In this document: positions 35,650 to 44,346 of the stretch, piece after piece
Layout: each line of letters begins with the position of its first letter
Numbering within the stretch: position 1 is the stretch's first letter
DNA from: Gracilibacillus oryzae
GTDB lineage: Bacteria; Bacillota; Bacilli; Bacillales; Amphibacillaceae
Direction of reading: 5' to 3'
NCBI RefSeq assembly: GCF_009498735.1
Contig: NZ_ML762425.1
Coordinates: 377,409-441,385 of the forward strand
DNA: 63,977 bases
The notes under the pieces: model-generated
What the model was told of the DNA's origin: nothing
The model's input: only the letters and a program-made list of their open reading frames with translations
The model's database searches: none
Translations under genes and position numbers: made by a program

Positions 35650-35848
35650 GGATCTCCACTATTTCATGGCGGTGGACCCTCCCACGTCTCTCGGCGTCTT
35701 TGCGCGTAAATTCCTTCGTTCGACCTAACCATGGTGGAGGCCGGAAATGCTCCTAAAGTGGGTCTATGCCCTAATGGATAAAATAACGACCGGCTTCTCC
35801 ATGCTTCAATTGTCAAGAGTGTCTTGGTAAACGGTGTTTTCCTTTCAA
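35650..35848 (-). ncRNA. Candidate IS110 bridge RNA (transposase right end)
   Basis: The sequence after the transposase stop folds into a long stem. Arm 35800-35789 (TGGAG-AA-GCCGG on the minus strand) pairs with 35743-35734 (CCGGC-CTCCA), ten pairs with a two-nt bulge. It encloses a loop of about 45 nt. A second hairpin near 35650-35680 uses CCAC/GTGG. Bridge RNAs of this family are structured, with internal guide loops. That this is one is inferred from position and folding, and its ends are unknown. Confidence 0.45.
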
Positions 35849-37135
35849 TTAAGCGACTTTCTGCCTCTTCGGAATCATAGGGATATCCCGAAGCATTCGT
35901 TCTTCCCTGAATGCGCATTGGCGTGTGCCTATCGTGAAAAAAATCTTAATCAGTTTCCTGCTTAATGCAATAAACGATTGTTTGCCTGACAACGGATTAT
36001 TCGATCGATTGCGATAGTAATGGTGCAGCTGTTTAAATCCTTCATTGTGTAACGACAAAGGTCTGGCCACTTGATACAATAAATTCCGCAATCTTTTTCG
36101 TCCACGTTTGGTTATGGTTGTCTGTCCTTTGAATAAACCTGATTGATTCATCTTTAGGTTCAATCCCGCTAATTTTATGATTTGGCGTGGATCTTGATAA
36201 TTAGATAAATCACCAACTTCTGCGTAAAATCCAGCGACAGTGATGACACTTACCCCTTTGATCGCTATCATTTGATCCGCACCAGGAAGGTGGAGAACGA
36301 GTTCTTCCAGTTGTGCTTCCAGAGCGATTAATCGTTCTTCCAACATCCTATACTGATCAACAAGATACCGAATTTCTTGGCGTGCCATGTGTAAACCTAC
36401 CTTCAGGCCAATACTATTATCAGCTGCTTCTTTTAAAGCTTGGATACGTTTGATGCCAACTGCTCGTGTCGCAGCCTGTTTCACCTCAAAAAGCAATTCT
36501 TCTTCGGATTTTTTTCGAATATCTTCTGGCAAATAGCCCTTATCTAATAAATGAAGGGCAGCTTTTCCCGTCCAGTCTTTAAAGACGGTCAGAAATTCTG
36601 GGAAATATCGATCGAGTGCATTTTGCATTTGCGCTTTAATTGACGCTACATCCTCTTGAATGATGTCATACAGCTTCATGCCTTCTCGCAATTCCGCGTA
36701 CACGTCCTCTGGTAAAGTAGGCTCATGATAACGACCGTCACGTATGATTTGTGCGATTACTTTCGCATCTTTTGTGTCATTCTTTGTTGGGGAGTCGTCG
36801 TCCATTTCCTTGAATCGTTTTACCTTCATCGGATTCACAACCACCACGGATACTGCTTGTGCTTTCAAATAATAGGCTAAATTAAGCCAATAATGCCCAG
36901 TTGGTTCCATCCCAATCAGGAGGTTTGGTCGACCATGTTTTTCTGACAAGTTTTTGGCCCAATCTATCAGCTCGGAGAAACCTTGATAGAAATTCGTGAA
37001 GACAAGCCGTTTCACCAGATCTCGTCCACGATCATCTATCGCCCGAGCGACATGTTTACGTTTCGCTACATCTACTCCAATAATTAATGTTTGTTCATTG
37101 ATTTGCGCAATTCGCTTATTTTGTGTAAAATCCAT
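35849..37135 (-). CDS. IS110-family transposase (DEDD/serine recombinase)
   Basis: A 428-residue transposase. The N-terminal RuvC-like DEDD domain begins IIGVDVAKRKHVARAID (about 18-34), with LIGMEPTGHYW (about 72-82) and DDDSPTKNDTKDAKVIAQI (about 112-130) giving the acidic residues. A coiled-coil region (about 255-280) follows. The C-terminal Tnp domain has MIAIKGVSVITVAGFYAEVG (about 289-308) and AGLNLKMNQSGLFKG, with the likely catalytic Ser in NQSG. GGAGGACTTCTAGT precedes ATG 37135. IS110 enzymes act with an element-encoded RNA; the candidate RNA lies just downstream. Confidence 0.93.
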   Translation of the reverse strand: MDFTQNKRIAQINEQTLIIGVDVAKRKHVARAIDDRGRDLVKRLVFTNFYQGFSELIDWAKNLSEKHGRPNLLIGMEPTGHYWLNLAYYLKAQAVSVVVVNPMKVKRFKEMDDDSPTKNDTKDAKVIAQIIRDGRYHEPTLPEDVYAELREGMKLYDIIQEDVASIKAQMQNALDRYFPEFLTVFKDWTGKAALHLLDKGYLPEDIRKKSEEELLFEVKQAATRAVGIKRIQALKEAADNSIGLKVGLHMARQEIRYLVDQYRMLEERLIALEAQLEELVLHLPGADQMIAIKGVSVITVAGFYAEVGDLSNYQDPRQIIKLAGLNLKMNQSGLFKGQTTITKRGRKRLRNLLYQVARPLSLHNEGFKQLHHYYRNRSNNPLSGKQSFIALSRKLIKIFFTIGTRQCAFREERMLRDIPMIPKRQKVA

Positions 37136-37315
37136 ACTAGAAGTCCTCCTTTGGTACTTAATTCGAGGTCATGCATGACACTCTCTATCGTACCAGGGGG
37201 GCTTTTTTTATGCATTTCTCAGATTCGGTGATTATCCCTCAAATTTTCTTATTACAGGAATGCTCCTAATATAGACTTTGTCATTATAAAATGTTCTTAA
37301 ATATAAATAGAAAAA

Positions 37316-37349
37316 CCGAATTTCACTGGTTCCTATCAATGAAATTCGA
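37316..37349 (-). terminator. Terminator after ypiB
   Basis: On the minus strand, CGAATTTCATTG...CAGTGAAATTCG forms a 12-position stem with a loop of about 10 nt, followed by GTTTTTC. It ends the ypiA-ypiB unit before the IS element. Confidence 0.8.
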
Positions 37350-37362
37350 TCAGTATCCCACA

Positions 37363-37929
37363 CTATTTATTATACTTATTTTTCATGGTGTTTTCTAGCT
37401 CCAGTAATTTTCTTGCGTAATCATTAAATAGTACTTCATTTTTGTCATCTAACGCTTGATTTATTTTTTCCTCAAGCTGCTGTTTTTTAAAATAATAAAG
37501 TGTATAGTTAAGCCAATGATCGACTTGTTTTTTGTCATGTTGTGATAAGAAATAGTCATCAGGTATAAAAGGGTTGTCTTCCAAGACTTTCATATACTCA
37601 ATGCTTTGTTTCGAATTCTTAAAATTCAATTGTATATAGATAGGCTCTTTATTATGCAGTCTGATGTCATGAAATGATTTATCAGCATCTGTTGTTACAA
37701 TATGTTTCTTGTAAAAACGGAAAGCTATCTCCTTCGAGCAATGTGTCGAAATAATCATAGCCCGTGGACAATAACGTGCTTCTAAAACGAAGTGGACATT
37801 TGACAGAACATTGTCATGATTCATTAAATAATTTAATATCCATACACTTTCTCTTTTTTTCAATTGAAAATTACCGAGAAACCAATGAATAAATGATTTC
37901 TTATCTTCCACTTTTATCGATGTTTCCAA
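37363..37929 (-). CDS. ypiB: UPF0302 family protein YpiB with IDEAL domain
   Basis: A 188-residue protein. UPF0302 covers the first 115 residues (KKSFIHWFLGNFQLKKRESVW, FVLEARYCPRAM). A short C-terminal IDEAL domain follows (about residues 155-178, INQALDDKNEVLFNDYARKLL), named for the IDxAL sequence. Function unknown. It lies 23 nt downstream of ypiA on the same strand and ends at a terminator. Its usual downstream neighbour, ypiF, is beyond the IS110 element. Confidence 0.88.
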   Translation of the reverse strand: METSIKVEDKKSFIHWFLGNFQLKKRESVWILNYLMNHDNVLSNVHFVLEARYCPRAMIISTHCSKEIAFRFYKKHIVTTDADKSFHDIRLHNKEPIYIQLNFKNSKQSIEYMKVLEDNPFIPDDYFLSQHDKKQVDHWLNYTLYYFKKQQLEEKINQALDDKNEVLFNDYARKLLELENTMKNKYNK

Positions 37930-37952
37930 TATTTAATTCCCCTCCATTCCTA

Positions 37953-39218
37953 CTAGAGAGTATTATCCTGATTCCTTAACCTTTCAACGTATTGCTCTAC
38001 CTCAAAATCGGATGGTTCTATTAATAAATACTGTTCTAAAATTGCTATTGCTTCTGAGATCCTCCCCTCTTCTACTAAGAAATAGCCATAGTCTTGTAAA
38101 AAATCAATATCTTTATCCATTTTATTGTATGCATTCTGGTAAGCAATTAATGCATTATTATATTGTTCTTCTTCATTATATCCTTTTGCAAGCTCCCAAT
38201 GGAAAATACCGTCTAATTGATCGATATCAACTTTATCTGTTAACAGCTCAATAAGGCGATTGAATTCTCCCTCTTTTTTATATATCTCGATTAGAAATAA
38301 CAACGCTTCATAATATTCCTGGTCAAGATGAATAGCTTCTTCAATAAATCGATAAGCTTCTTCAGATTTACCTGTTTTGTGTAATATCCTTCCAGCAACA
38401 TACCACATCTCTTTATTATATGGATCCATTTCTACTCCAGTCTCTGCAGCTTCTGCCGCTTCATTCATCAGCCCTTCTTCTTCGTATGCCTGAGCTAAAT
38501 ATTGATAAACAGATGGATATTCTAGTTCTAATTCTAATAACTTCTCCCATGTTTGAATAGCTATTTCATATCTTTCTGATTTAAAAGCTAGAAAACCATA
38601 GCGAAATAACAATTCGGGATCATCAGTATCTAGTGCCTGAAAGTGTTGCAAAGCTTGTTCGAAATCGCCATTTAATGCATAAGCTTCCGCAAGTCTTGCT
38701 TGAATATTAACATTGGCAAATTCCTTTGTATGTTTCATTAATTTATCAAAATAAATAGTTGCTTTATTATATTCCCCAATTGAGAATAAAAACTCACCTA
38801 ACGCAAAATCAATTACCGGTTCGTCTGGTTCTATTCTCTTTGCTTCAATTAATTTACTCTCTGCTACTTCGAATAAACCCTGAGCCTGATATAAATCCGC
38901 CAGCTGGATTAAAGCTTGAGTATAGAAATCATCTGCAGGATTTATTTCATTTAATATTGTTATCGCTTTTTCATCTTCGTTATCATTAATAAAAATATCT
39001 GCTAAAAGAATTTTTGCTTCAGTATTAGCTGGTTCTTGATCAATAATTTCTTCAAGCAATGTTCTTGCTTCATCCTGAATGCCTAACTCTAAGTATATTT
39101 GAACAATATCAAGTTTCTCATTGTGATTGCCGCTTTTTGCTAATTCTTTTAATATGTGTAAAGCTGTTTCGATTTCTCCCTGATGGATTAAATCTATCGC
39201 ACGTTCTATCTGTTCCAC
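37953..39218 (-). CDS. ypiA: Tetratricopeptide-repeat protein YpiA
   Basis: A 421-residue soluble protein made almost wholly of TPR helices, with about ten repeats starting at residue 3 (IERAIDLIHQGEIETALHIL). The strongest match to the TPR consensus is YQYLAQAYEEEGLMNEAAEA (about residue 240). There is no catalytic domain and it presumably acts as a protein-interaction scaffold. The strongly acidic composition (many Glu and Asp) is consistent with the family. It is first in the ypiA-ypiB pair, downstream of aroA in B. subtilis as here. Confidence 0.88.
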   Translation of the reverse strand: MEQIERAIDLIHQGEIETALHILKELAKSGNHNEKLDIVQIYLELGIQDEARTLLEEIIDQEPANTEAKILLADIFINDNEDEKAITILNEINPADDFYTQALIQLADLYQAQGLFEVAESKLIEAKRIEPDEPVIDFALGEFLFSIGEYNKATIYFDKLMKHTKEFANVNIQARLAEAYALNGDFEQALQHFQALDTDDPELLFRYGFLAFKSERYEIAIQTWEKLLELELEYPSVYQYLAQAYEEEGLMNEAAEAAETGVEMDPYNKEMWYVAGRILHKTGKSEEAYRFIEEAIHLDQEYYEALLFLIEIYKKEGEFNRLIELLTDKVDIDQLDGIFHWELAKGYNEEEQYNNALIAYQNAYNKMDKDIDFLQDYGYFLVEEGRISEAIAILEQYLLIEPSDFEVEQYVERLRNQDNTL

Positions 39219-39323
39219 ATGCTACCACCTTTCTATCATTCCTTTGCAATCAATCACTCTACATCTTATCGAACTTTCTGTTGAGAAGCAACTAATAGAA
39301 GCTTCCTGTCTCAACAAAGCAAA

Positions 39324-39352
39324 AAGTCATGAGCAAACATCACTCATGACTT
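39324..39352 (-). terminator. Terminator of the aro/tyrA/hisC operon
   Basis: On the minus strand, GTAAGTCATGAG...CTCATGACTTTTT is a 10-bp stem with a 9-nt loop and a T5 run, 8 nt after the aroA stop. Confidence 0.9.
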
Positions 39353-39360
39353 ACGTTGTA

Positions 39361-40650
39361 TTATTGTAATAATTCATCTAAATCTTCAAAGAAATTCGGA
39401 TAAGAAACTGCAATACATTTGTCATCATGTAATTCTATCGTTTCTTCCGTAAGCAATGAGGCGATTGCTATCATCATTCCAATACGGTGATCACCATACG
39501 AGTTTGTTTCCGCGCCTTTTAACTTCGCATTTCCTTGAATAATCATTCCATCATTAGTCGCTTCAATTTCTGCGCCAAGTGCCTGTAATGTGTTGACAAC
39601 CGATTCGATCCGGTCTGTTTCCTTAAATTTTAATTCTTCAGCATCCTTTATTATCGTGGTACCTTCTGCTTGTGTTGCAAGTAAAGCAATTACAGGAATT
39701 TCATCAATAATTCTTGGTATGATATCTCCTGAAATTGTTGCAGCTGCAGGTTTAGAAGATTTAACAATAATATCACCTATAGGCTCACCGCCAATGGTCC
39801 GTTTTTCTTCAACTGTAATATCTACTCCCATTAATTTCAGCACATCAATGATCCCAGTTCTTGTCTGGTTCAAGCCTACATTTTCAATCTTCACTTCACT
39901 ATTTGGAGTAATGGCTGCAGCTACTAAGAAGAATGCAGCAGATGAAATATCTCCGGGAACTTCAATGTCACAAGCAGTTAGTGGCTGATTACCATTGACT
40001 GTTACACTATTTCCTTCGACAGAAAGATCCGCGCCAAACGCTTTTAACATATTTTCTGTATGGTCTCTTGTTTTTGTATCTTCTTCTACCACTGTTTTGC
40101 CATCAGTTAATAATCCCGCTAACAAGACACCAGACTTGACTTGTGCACTTTTCATCGGTGTGTGATAGTGTACCGGATTCAATTTGCCACCTCTTATTGC
40201 GATTGGTAAAAACCTTCCATTTTCTCTGCCGTCAATTTTTGCGCCCATTTCTCTTAATGGGTTTGTGATTCGGTCCATTGGCCGTTTGGTTAAAGAAGCG
40301 TCACCATATAAAGTAAAATGATAAGGCAAAGCTGACAAAATGCCCATTAACAGTCTTGCAGTTGTGCCTGAATTACCTAAGTTAATTGGTTCCAGAGGTT
40401 CACTTAATTCTGAAGCTCCAGCAGATTCTACGACAACTGTCTGGTTATTTCTTGTTATCTTTACACCCATAGCCTCGAAAGCAGCAATCGTAGAAAGACA
40501 GTCTTCTCCGGCCAAAAAATTAGTAATGGTAGTCTTTCCTTTGGCAAGTGATCCAAACATAACAGCACGGTGTGAGATTGACTTATCCCCCGGAACGGAT
40601 ATGCTGCCATTTAAAGTTTTTCGATTAAAAGACACTGATTTTATTGACAT
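39361..40650 (-). CDS. aroA: 5-enolpyruvylshikimate-3-phosphate synthase
   Basis: EPSP synthase joins shikimate-3-phosphate and phosphoenolpyruvate in the shikimate pathway. The 429-residue protein shows GDKSISHRAVMFGSLAKG (about 21-38) and NLGNSGTTARLLMGIL (about 91-106). KRPMDRITNPLREMG, KSAQVKSGVLLAG and DEIPVIALLATQAEG follow. The NSGTTARLL wording is that of the B. subtilis-like class II enzymes. It is last gene of aroC-aroB-aroH-hisC-tyrA-aroA (B. subtilis calls it aroE) and is followed by a terminator. Start ATG 40650 follows GGGGGG. Confidence 0.96.
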   Translation of the reverse strand: MSIKSVSFNRKTLNGSISVPGDKSISHRAVMFGSLAKGKTTITNFLAGEDCLSTIAAFEAMGVKITRNNQTVVVESAGASELSEPLEPINLGNSGTTARLLMGILSALPYHFTLYGDASLTKRPMDRITNPLREMGAKIDGRENGRFLPIAIRGGKLNPVHYHTPMKSAQVKSGVLLAGLLTDGKTVVEEDTKTRDHTENMLKAFGADLSVEGNSVTVNGNQPLTACDIEVPGDISSAAFFLVAAAITPNSEVKIENVGLNQTRTGIIDVLKLMGVDITVEEKRTIGGEPIGDIIVKSSKPAAATISGDIIPRIIDEIPVIALLATQAEGTTIIKDAEELKFKETDRIESVVNTLQALGAEIEATNDGMIIQGNAKLKGAETNSYGDHRIGMMIAIASLLTEETIELHDDKCIAVSYPNFFEDLDELLQ

Positions 40651-40661
40651 TTTACCCCCCC

Positions 40662-41762
40662 CTATTCTTCTATCAGTGTTTCATATTTGTGTTTCTTTAA
40701 AATAGCATTACTTAATTGCTGGTCATTTTTGTTTTGGAAACTCAAACGTAAGACACCAGTGATACCTTCTCTTATTTCTAAGATTTCTATGTTATTAATA
40801 CTAATATCATGCTCTGCAAGTAAGCCGGCAACTTTGAGCAAAGCACCTGGCTGGTCAAATATATCAACATACAGGTCATAATAGGAAAGGATGGCACCTT
40901 TCTTCTTACTATCAAGACCGTCTCTGTAATCTCTGGACTGTTCTAGGTATGTTTCTATTTGCTGTTTTTCCCCTGTATCAATTAATTCTTTTAGCTGCTG
41001 CATCTCCTCAATCCAGTCAGCAAGCAAGCGGCTCATTTTTTCCTTATTTTGAAAGAAGATATCACGCCACATAACCGGATTACTTGATGCAATTCTTGTA
41101 ATATCACGAAATCCACCTGCAGCAAGTTTCGGAATATATGGGTGTTTTATTTGCCAATTGCGGGCCTGGTGAACGAGTGATGACGCAATTAAATGAGGAA
41201 AATGTGAGATCACACTTGTCATTTCGTCATGCTCTTCCGGGTCTAAGATGAGGAACTTACACTTTGTTGGTGAAAGTAATGCTTTTAATTTATCTAATTG
41301 CTCTTCATTACTTTTTTCCGTTGGTGACAATACATAGATGGCATTTTCAAATAAATGGGCTCTTGCTGCCTGAATTCCTTTTTTATGTGAACCCGCCATC
41401 GGATGACCGCCAATAAATGTGACCAGATCTGATGTTAATTGTTCTGCTGCTTCCATAATCAGTGATTTAACAGAACCAACATCTGTTACAAGCAGTTCTT
41501 TGTCCAGTGTTATATGATTTAATTGATGAATTAAGTCAACAGTGATTGATACAGGTGCAGCTAAAATGCAAATATCAGCTAGCTTCACTGCTTCCGCAAA
41601 GTCATCATATACTTCATCCACAATCCCATTCATTATACAATAATCTAATGAACTCCGATTTGCATCATATCCTATTATATGTACATTCTCTACTTCTTTA
41701 ATATTTAAAGCAAGCGAGCCTCCAATTAAACCAAGGCCCGCAATTAAAACCGTTTCCTTCAC
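40662..41762 (-). CDS. tyrA: Prephenate dehydrogenase
   Basis: Oxidises prephenate to 4-hydroxyphenylpyruvate for tyrosine. The 366-residue protein has an NAD-binding Rossmann loop, VLIAGLGLIGGSLALNI (residues 5-21), and VTDVGSVKSLIM. The catalytic His lies in GGHPMAGSHKKGI (about 117-129), and TSVISHFPHLIASSL follows. A C-terminal ACT domain (about residues 295-366, YDLYVDIFDQPGALLKVAGLL) suggests end-product inhibition. It lies 11 nt before aroA and 15 nt after hisC. Confidence 0.94.
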   Translation of the reverse strand: MKETVLIAGLGLIGGSLALNIKEVENVHIIGYDANRSSLDYCIMNGIVDEVYDDFAEAVKLADICILAAPVSITVDLIHQLNHITLDKELLVTDVGSVKSLIMEAAEQLTSDLVTFIGGHPMAGSHKKGIQAARAHLFENAIYVLSPTEKSNEEQLDKLKALLSPTKCKFLILDPEEHDEMTSVISHFPHLIASSLVHQARNWQIKHPYIPKLAAGGFRDITRIASSNPVMWRDIFFQNKEKMSRLLADWIEEMQQLKELIDTGEKQQIETYLEQSRDYRDGLDSKKKGAILSYYDLYVDIFDQPGALLKVAGLLAEHDISINNIEILEIREGITGVLRLSFQNKNDQQLSNAILKKHKYETLIEE

Positions 41763-41777
41763 GATTTAGTCTCCTTT

Positions 41778-42866
41778 TCAAACCGTTGCTAAATAATTTT
41801 TCATTAATTCCTGAAGCTCTGTCATATTTTCTTTCGATCCAATCGTAATACGTACACCATTTGGATGGCCTAAAGCTTCACCTGAACGGACGATAAAGCC
41901 GTTTTTAAGTAAATAAGTAAACAACTGATCACCCGATGTTGGTAATTTAACAAAAAGGAAATTTGCTTCGGAATCATAATATTCTAGTCCAACATCATCA
42001 CAAAACTGCATAAACGTCTGCTTGTTCGTAATATTTTCCTGGTAGGTTTTTTCAAGAAAATCAGTATCAAGAAATGCAGTTAATGCTGACAGCTGTGAGA
42101 TAGTAGTGGTATTAAATGGACCACGTGTAATATTTAAGTATTTAGTTATTTCTTCAGATGCTATGCCATAACCTACTCTTAAATTAGCCAAACCGTAAGC
42201 TTTCGAGAATGTTCTAAGAATAACCAAATTGTCATAATCGTTTAATAACGCTACACTGTTGGGATTTATAGACCGATCAATATATTCATAATAAGCCTCA
42301 TCCAGTACTACTAAGGTATGGTCAGGGCATTTTTCTAAAAAGTCGATTAAGTCCTCTTTAGAAATTAAAGAACCTGTGGGATTATTTGGTGAACATAGCC
42401 ATACGATTCTTGTTGCTTCATTCACTGCTTTCAACATCGCAGCAAGGTCATGATAACCATTGATTAATGGGACTTCAATAATTTCTGCTCCCTGAATTAA
42501 TGCATTATGCTTATATTGTGGAAAGCTCGGAGTCGCCATGATGGTATTTGTTCCTTTTTCAAGGTAAGTTTTGCATAACATATCAATGATTTCATCAGAA
42601 CCACAGCCAAAAGTTAACTGATCTTTTTTAACAGATAATTTTGCCGCTATTTCTTCTCTCAAAGCTTTTGCATATCCATCCGGATAAATTTCTAATCCAT
42701 TAAGCATATTAGGAATAGCTTCTCTTACTTTTTCAGAATAACCGAACGGATTTTCATTTGAAGCCAGCTTAACAATTTTATCCAAACCATATTCTTTTTT
42801 TACATCTTCTATTTGCTTTCCAGGTGTATACGGAGCCATATTACTAAAAACTTGTTTTGCTTCCAT
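41778..42866 (-). CDS. hisC: Histidinol-phosphate/aromatic aminotransferase HisC
   Basis: A 362-residue class II PLP transaminase that works in histidine synthesis and, in Bacilli, also in tyrosine and phenylalanine transamination. Motifs are KLASNENPFGYSEKVREA, the Asn/Asp/Tyr set (CSPNNPTGSLIS, VVLDEAYYEY) and the PLP-binding Lys in RTFSKAYGLANLRVGYGI (about 223-240). In B. subtilis it follows trpA. Here it is directly downstream of aroH with a 34-nt gap, so no trp genes lie between. Confidence 0.93.
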   Translation of the reverse strand: MEAKQVFSNMAPYTPGKQIEDVKKEYGLDKIVKLASNENPFGYSEKVREAIPNMLNGLEIYPDGYAKALREEIAAKLSVKKDQLTFGCGSDEIIDMLCKTYLEKGTNTIMATPSFPQYKHNALIQGAEIIEVPLINGYHDLAAMLKAVNEATRIVWLCSPNNPTGSLISKEDLIDFLEKCPDHTLVVLDEAYYEYIDRSINPNSVALLNDYDNLVILRTFSKAYGLANLRVGYGIASEEITKYLNITRGPFNTTTISQLSALTAFLDTDFLEKTYQENITNKQTFMQFCDDVGLEYYDSEANFLFVKLPTSGDQLFTYLLKNGFIVRSGEALGHPNGVRITIGSKENMTELQELMKNYLATV

Positions 42867-42900
42867 TATATTGACTTCCTTTCATTTATTTCTGATTTAT

Positions 42901-43269
42901 TCAGGCTTTATCAGCTAAGTCTGGTCTTAGTTTTACGGCCTCATTAAGATAAACGTGCTCAACTTCTTCCTGCCCTAATTCCGTATTAACTGTCATCATG
43001 ACACGTATACATTGTGGCAAACTGCCTGGAACACTTATTTCTGGCATACACATAACAGGAACATATTTCCAACCGTTGATTAATCTGAGCGCTTTCGCTG
43101 GGAAAGCTGCGTCCAAGTCTGGTGTTACAGAAATTAAAACAGAAGCAATTTGATCAGGAGAGACTTGATTGACCACAGCCATTTGCTCAATCATTTTTTT
43201 CGTTTCCTCTAGCATTTCTTTTTCTTCATTTTTTTGTACAGTTGTTGCTCCTCGTATTCCTCTGATCAC
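42901..43269 (-). CDS. aroH: Chorismate mutase AroH
   Basis: Rearranges chorismate to prephenate. This is the 122-residue trimeric AroH type of Bacilli rather than the AroQ helical type. It begins IRGIRGATTVQKNEEKEM with the active-site Arg near residue 6. VTPDLDAAFPAKALRLINGW and CMPEISVPGSLPQCIRVMM (Glu and Arg of the site) follow. GTG 43269 overlaps the aroB stop by 4 nt, so it is translationally coupled. Confidence 0.95.
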   Translation of the reverse strand: MIRGIRGATTVQKNEEKEMLEETKKMIEQMAVVNQVSPDQIASVLISVTPDLDAAFPAKALRLINGWKYVPVMCMPEISVPGSLPQCIRVMMTVNTELGQEEVEHVYLNEAVKLRPDLADKA

Positions 43270-44345
43270 AGTGAACCCAACTCTCTAATGAAATTTTCTA
43301 ATTGTATACGGAGATTATGATCATCAATATTAACGATGGATGGTTTACCGACTTCCTCCAATAAAACCATTTGAACAATCGCATTTTCAGACTTCTTGTC
43401 AAGTTTCATTTTATCAATAAGCATATCGGGACCTGGCCAGTTAATCATTAAAGGATAATTGTTGGCTGCTAACCATTGATAAAGCTCATTATATGGCAAT
43501 GAAATGTTATAATTTTCCTGGCTTACTTTCAATGCGAATAACATACCAATCGCCACTGCTTCTCCATGGGTGATTTGCCCATAACCCATTTCCGATTCAA
43601 TGGCATGACCTAAAGTATGCCCAAAATTCAGAAATTTCCGAATATTGCTTTCGCGTTCATCTTTTTCTACAATATTTGCTTTTACAGCAATACCTTTTTG
43701 CAATTGTTCAACTGTAACATCAGGATCTAAAGGTTTGGTTAAGTCCACTTTCAATACTTCATTAAAGAAAGACTCCTCACTAATTAATCCGTGCTTCACT
43801 ACTTCTGCATAACCTGATCTGATTTCAGATGCCGGTAACGAGCGTAGTGTTGTTACATCATATATAACCGCGACAGGTGGATAAAAATTACCGATTAAAT
43901 TTTTTCCTTTTGGATGGTTAATTGCAACTTTTCCTCCAACACTGCTGTCATGTGCCAGTATCGTTGTCGGTACTTGGATAAAATCAATTCCGCGCATGTA
44001 AGTTGCTGCAACAAATCCTGCCAAATCACCAACCATTCCGCCACCAAGTGCAATTATTAAAGATTTTCGGTCAAGCTTATGATTTATTGCTTCTGTTAAA
44101 AGCTCAAAGTATTTATCAATACTTTTAGACCCTTCTCCAGCTGGAACTGAAGTCATATTGACATTCTTAATATGACTTAAATTATTTGCAAGTTTTTCAG
44201 CATAGAGCTTTTCCACAACATCATCCGATACTATTAACACATTCTCATAATTTTTTGGTAAAAATTGAGCAATATCCGTTAACAGTCCTTCACCCACAAT
44301 GACATCATAGTGAATCGTACTTGTTTTAATCGTCTGCTTATGCAT
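43266..44345 (-). CDS. aroB: 3-dehydroquinate synthase
   Basis: Converts DAHP to 3-dehydroquinate, with NAD and a metal. The 359-residue protein has VSDDVVEKLY and the NAD-binding IIALGGGMVGDLAGFVAATY (about 92-111). The substrate-binding region holds PTTILAHDSSVGGKVAINH (about 119-137). The metal ligands are in LNFGHTLGHAIE and GEAVAIGM. A frame extension to 44369 lies inside aroC; CAGGAGTTTCTAAT sets ATG 44345, one nt after the aroC stop. Confidence 0.95.
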   Translation of the reverse strand: MHKQTIKTSTIHYDVIVGEGLLTDIAQFLPKNYENVLIVSDDVVEKLYAEKLANNLSHIKNVNMTSVPAGEGSKSIDKYFELLTEAINHKLDRKSLIIALGGGMVGDLAGFVAATYMRGIDFIQVPTTILAHDSSVGGKVAINHPKGKNLIGNFYPPVAVIYDVTTLRSLPASEIRSGYAEVVKHGLISEESFFNEVLKVDLTKPLDPDVTVEQLQKGIAVKANIVEKDERESNIRKFLNFGHTLGHAIESEMGYGQITHGEAVAIGMLFALKVSQENYNISLPYNELYQWLAANNYPLMINWPGPDMLIDKMKLDKKSENAIVQMVLLEEVGKPSIVNIDDHNLRIQLENFIRELGSL

Positions 44346-44346
44346 A

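Larger units (their letters stand above)
35641..37200 (-). mobile_element. IS110-family insertion sequence (ends approximate)
   Basis: A single transposase gene of 428 codons is flanked by about 65 nt upstream and about 200 nt of non-coding sequence downstream. The long right-hand non-coding end is the layout of the IS1111-type branch, where the bridge RNA lies after the transposase. No clear terminal inverted repeats or target duplication could be identified, as is usual for the IS110 family. The element sits between ypiB and ypiF, adjacent genes in B. subtilis. The frame and motifs are intact, so the copy may be active. Confidence 0.85.

Noticed and set aside
35664-35918. An 84-codon frame on the minus strand overlapping the transposase end
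   Set aside because: It overlaps the transposase in another frame and runs through the folded right-end RNA segment; no ribosome site or recognisable protein.
37150-37200. Terminal inverted repeats of the IS110 element (GCCCCCC tract versus GGAGGG near 35680)
   Set aside because: The G-rich and C-rich tracts do not align as a convincing inverted repeat; IS110 elements often have none.
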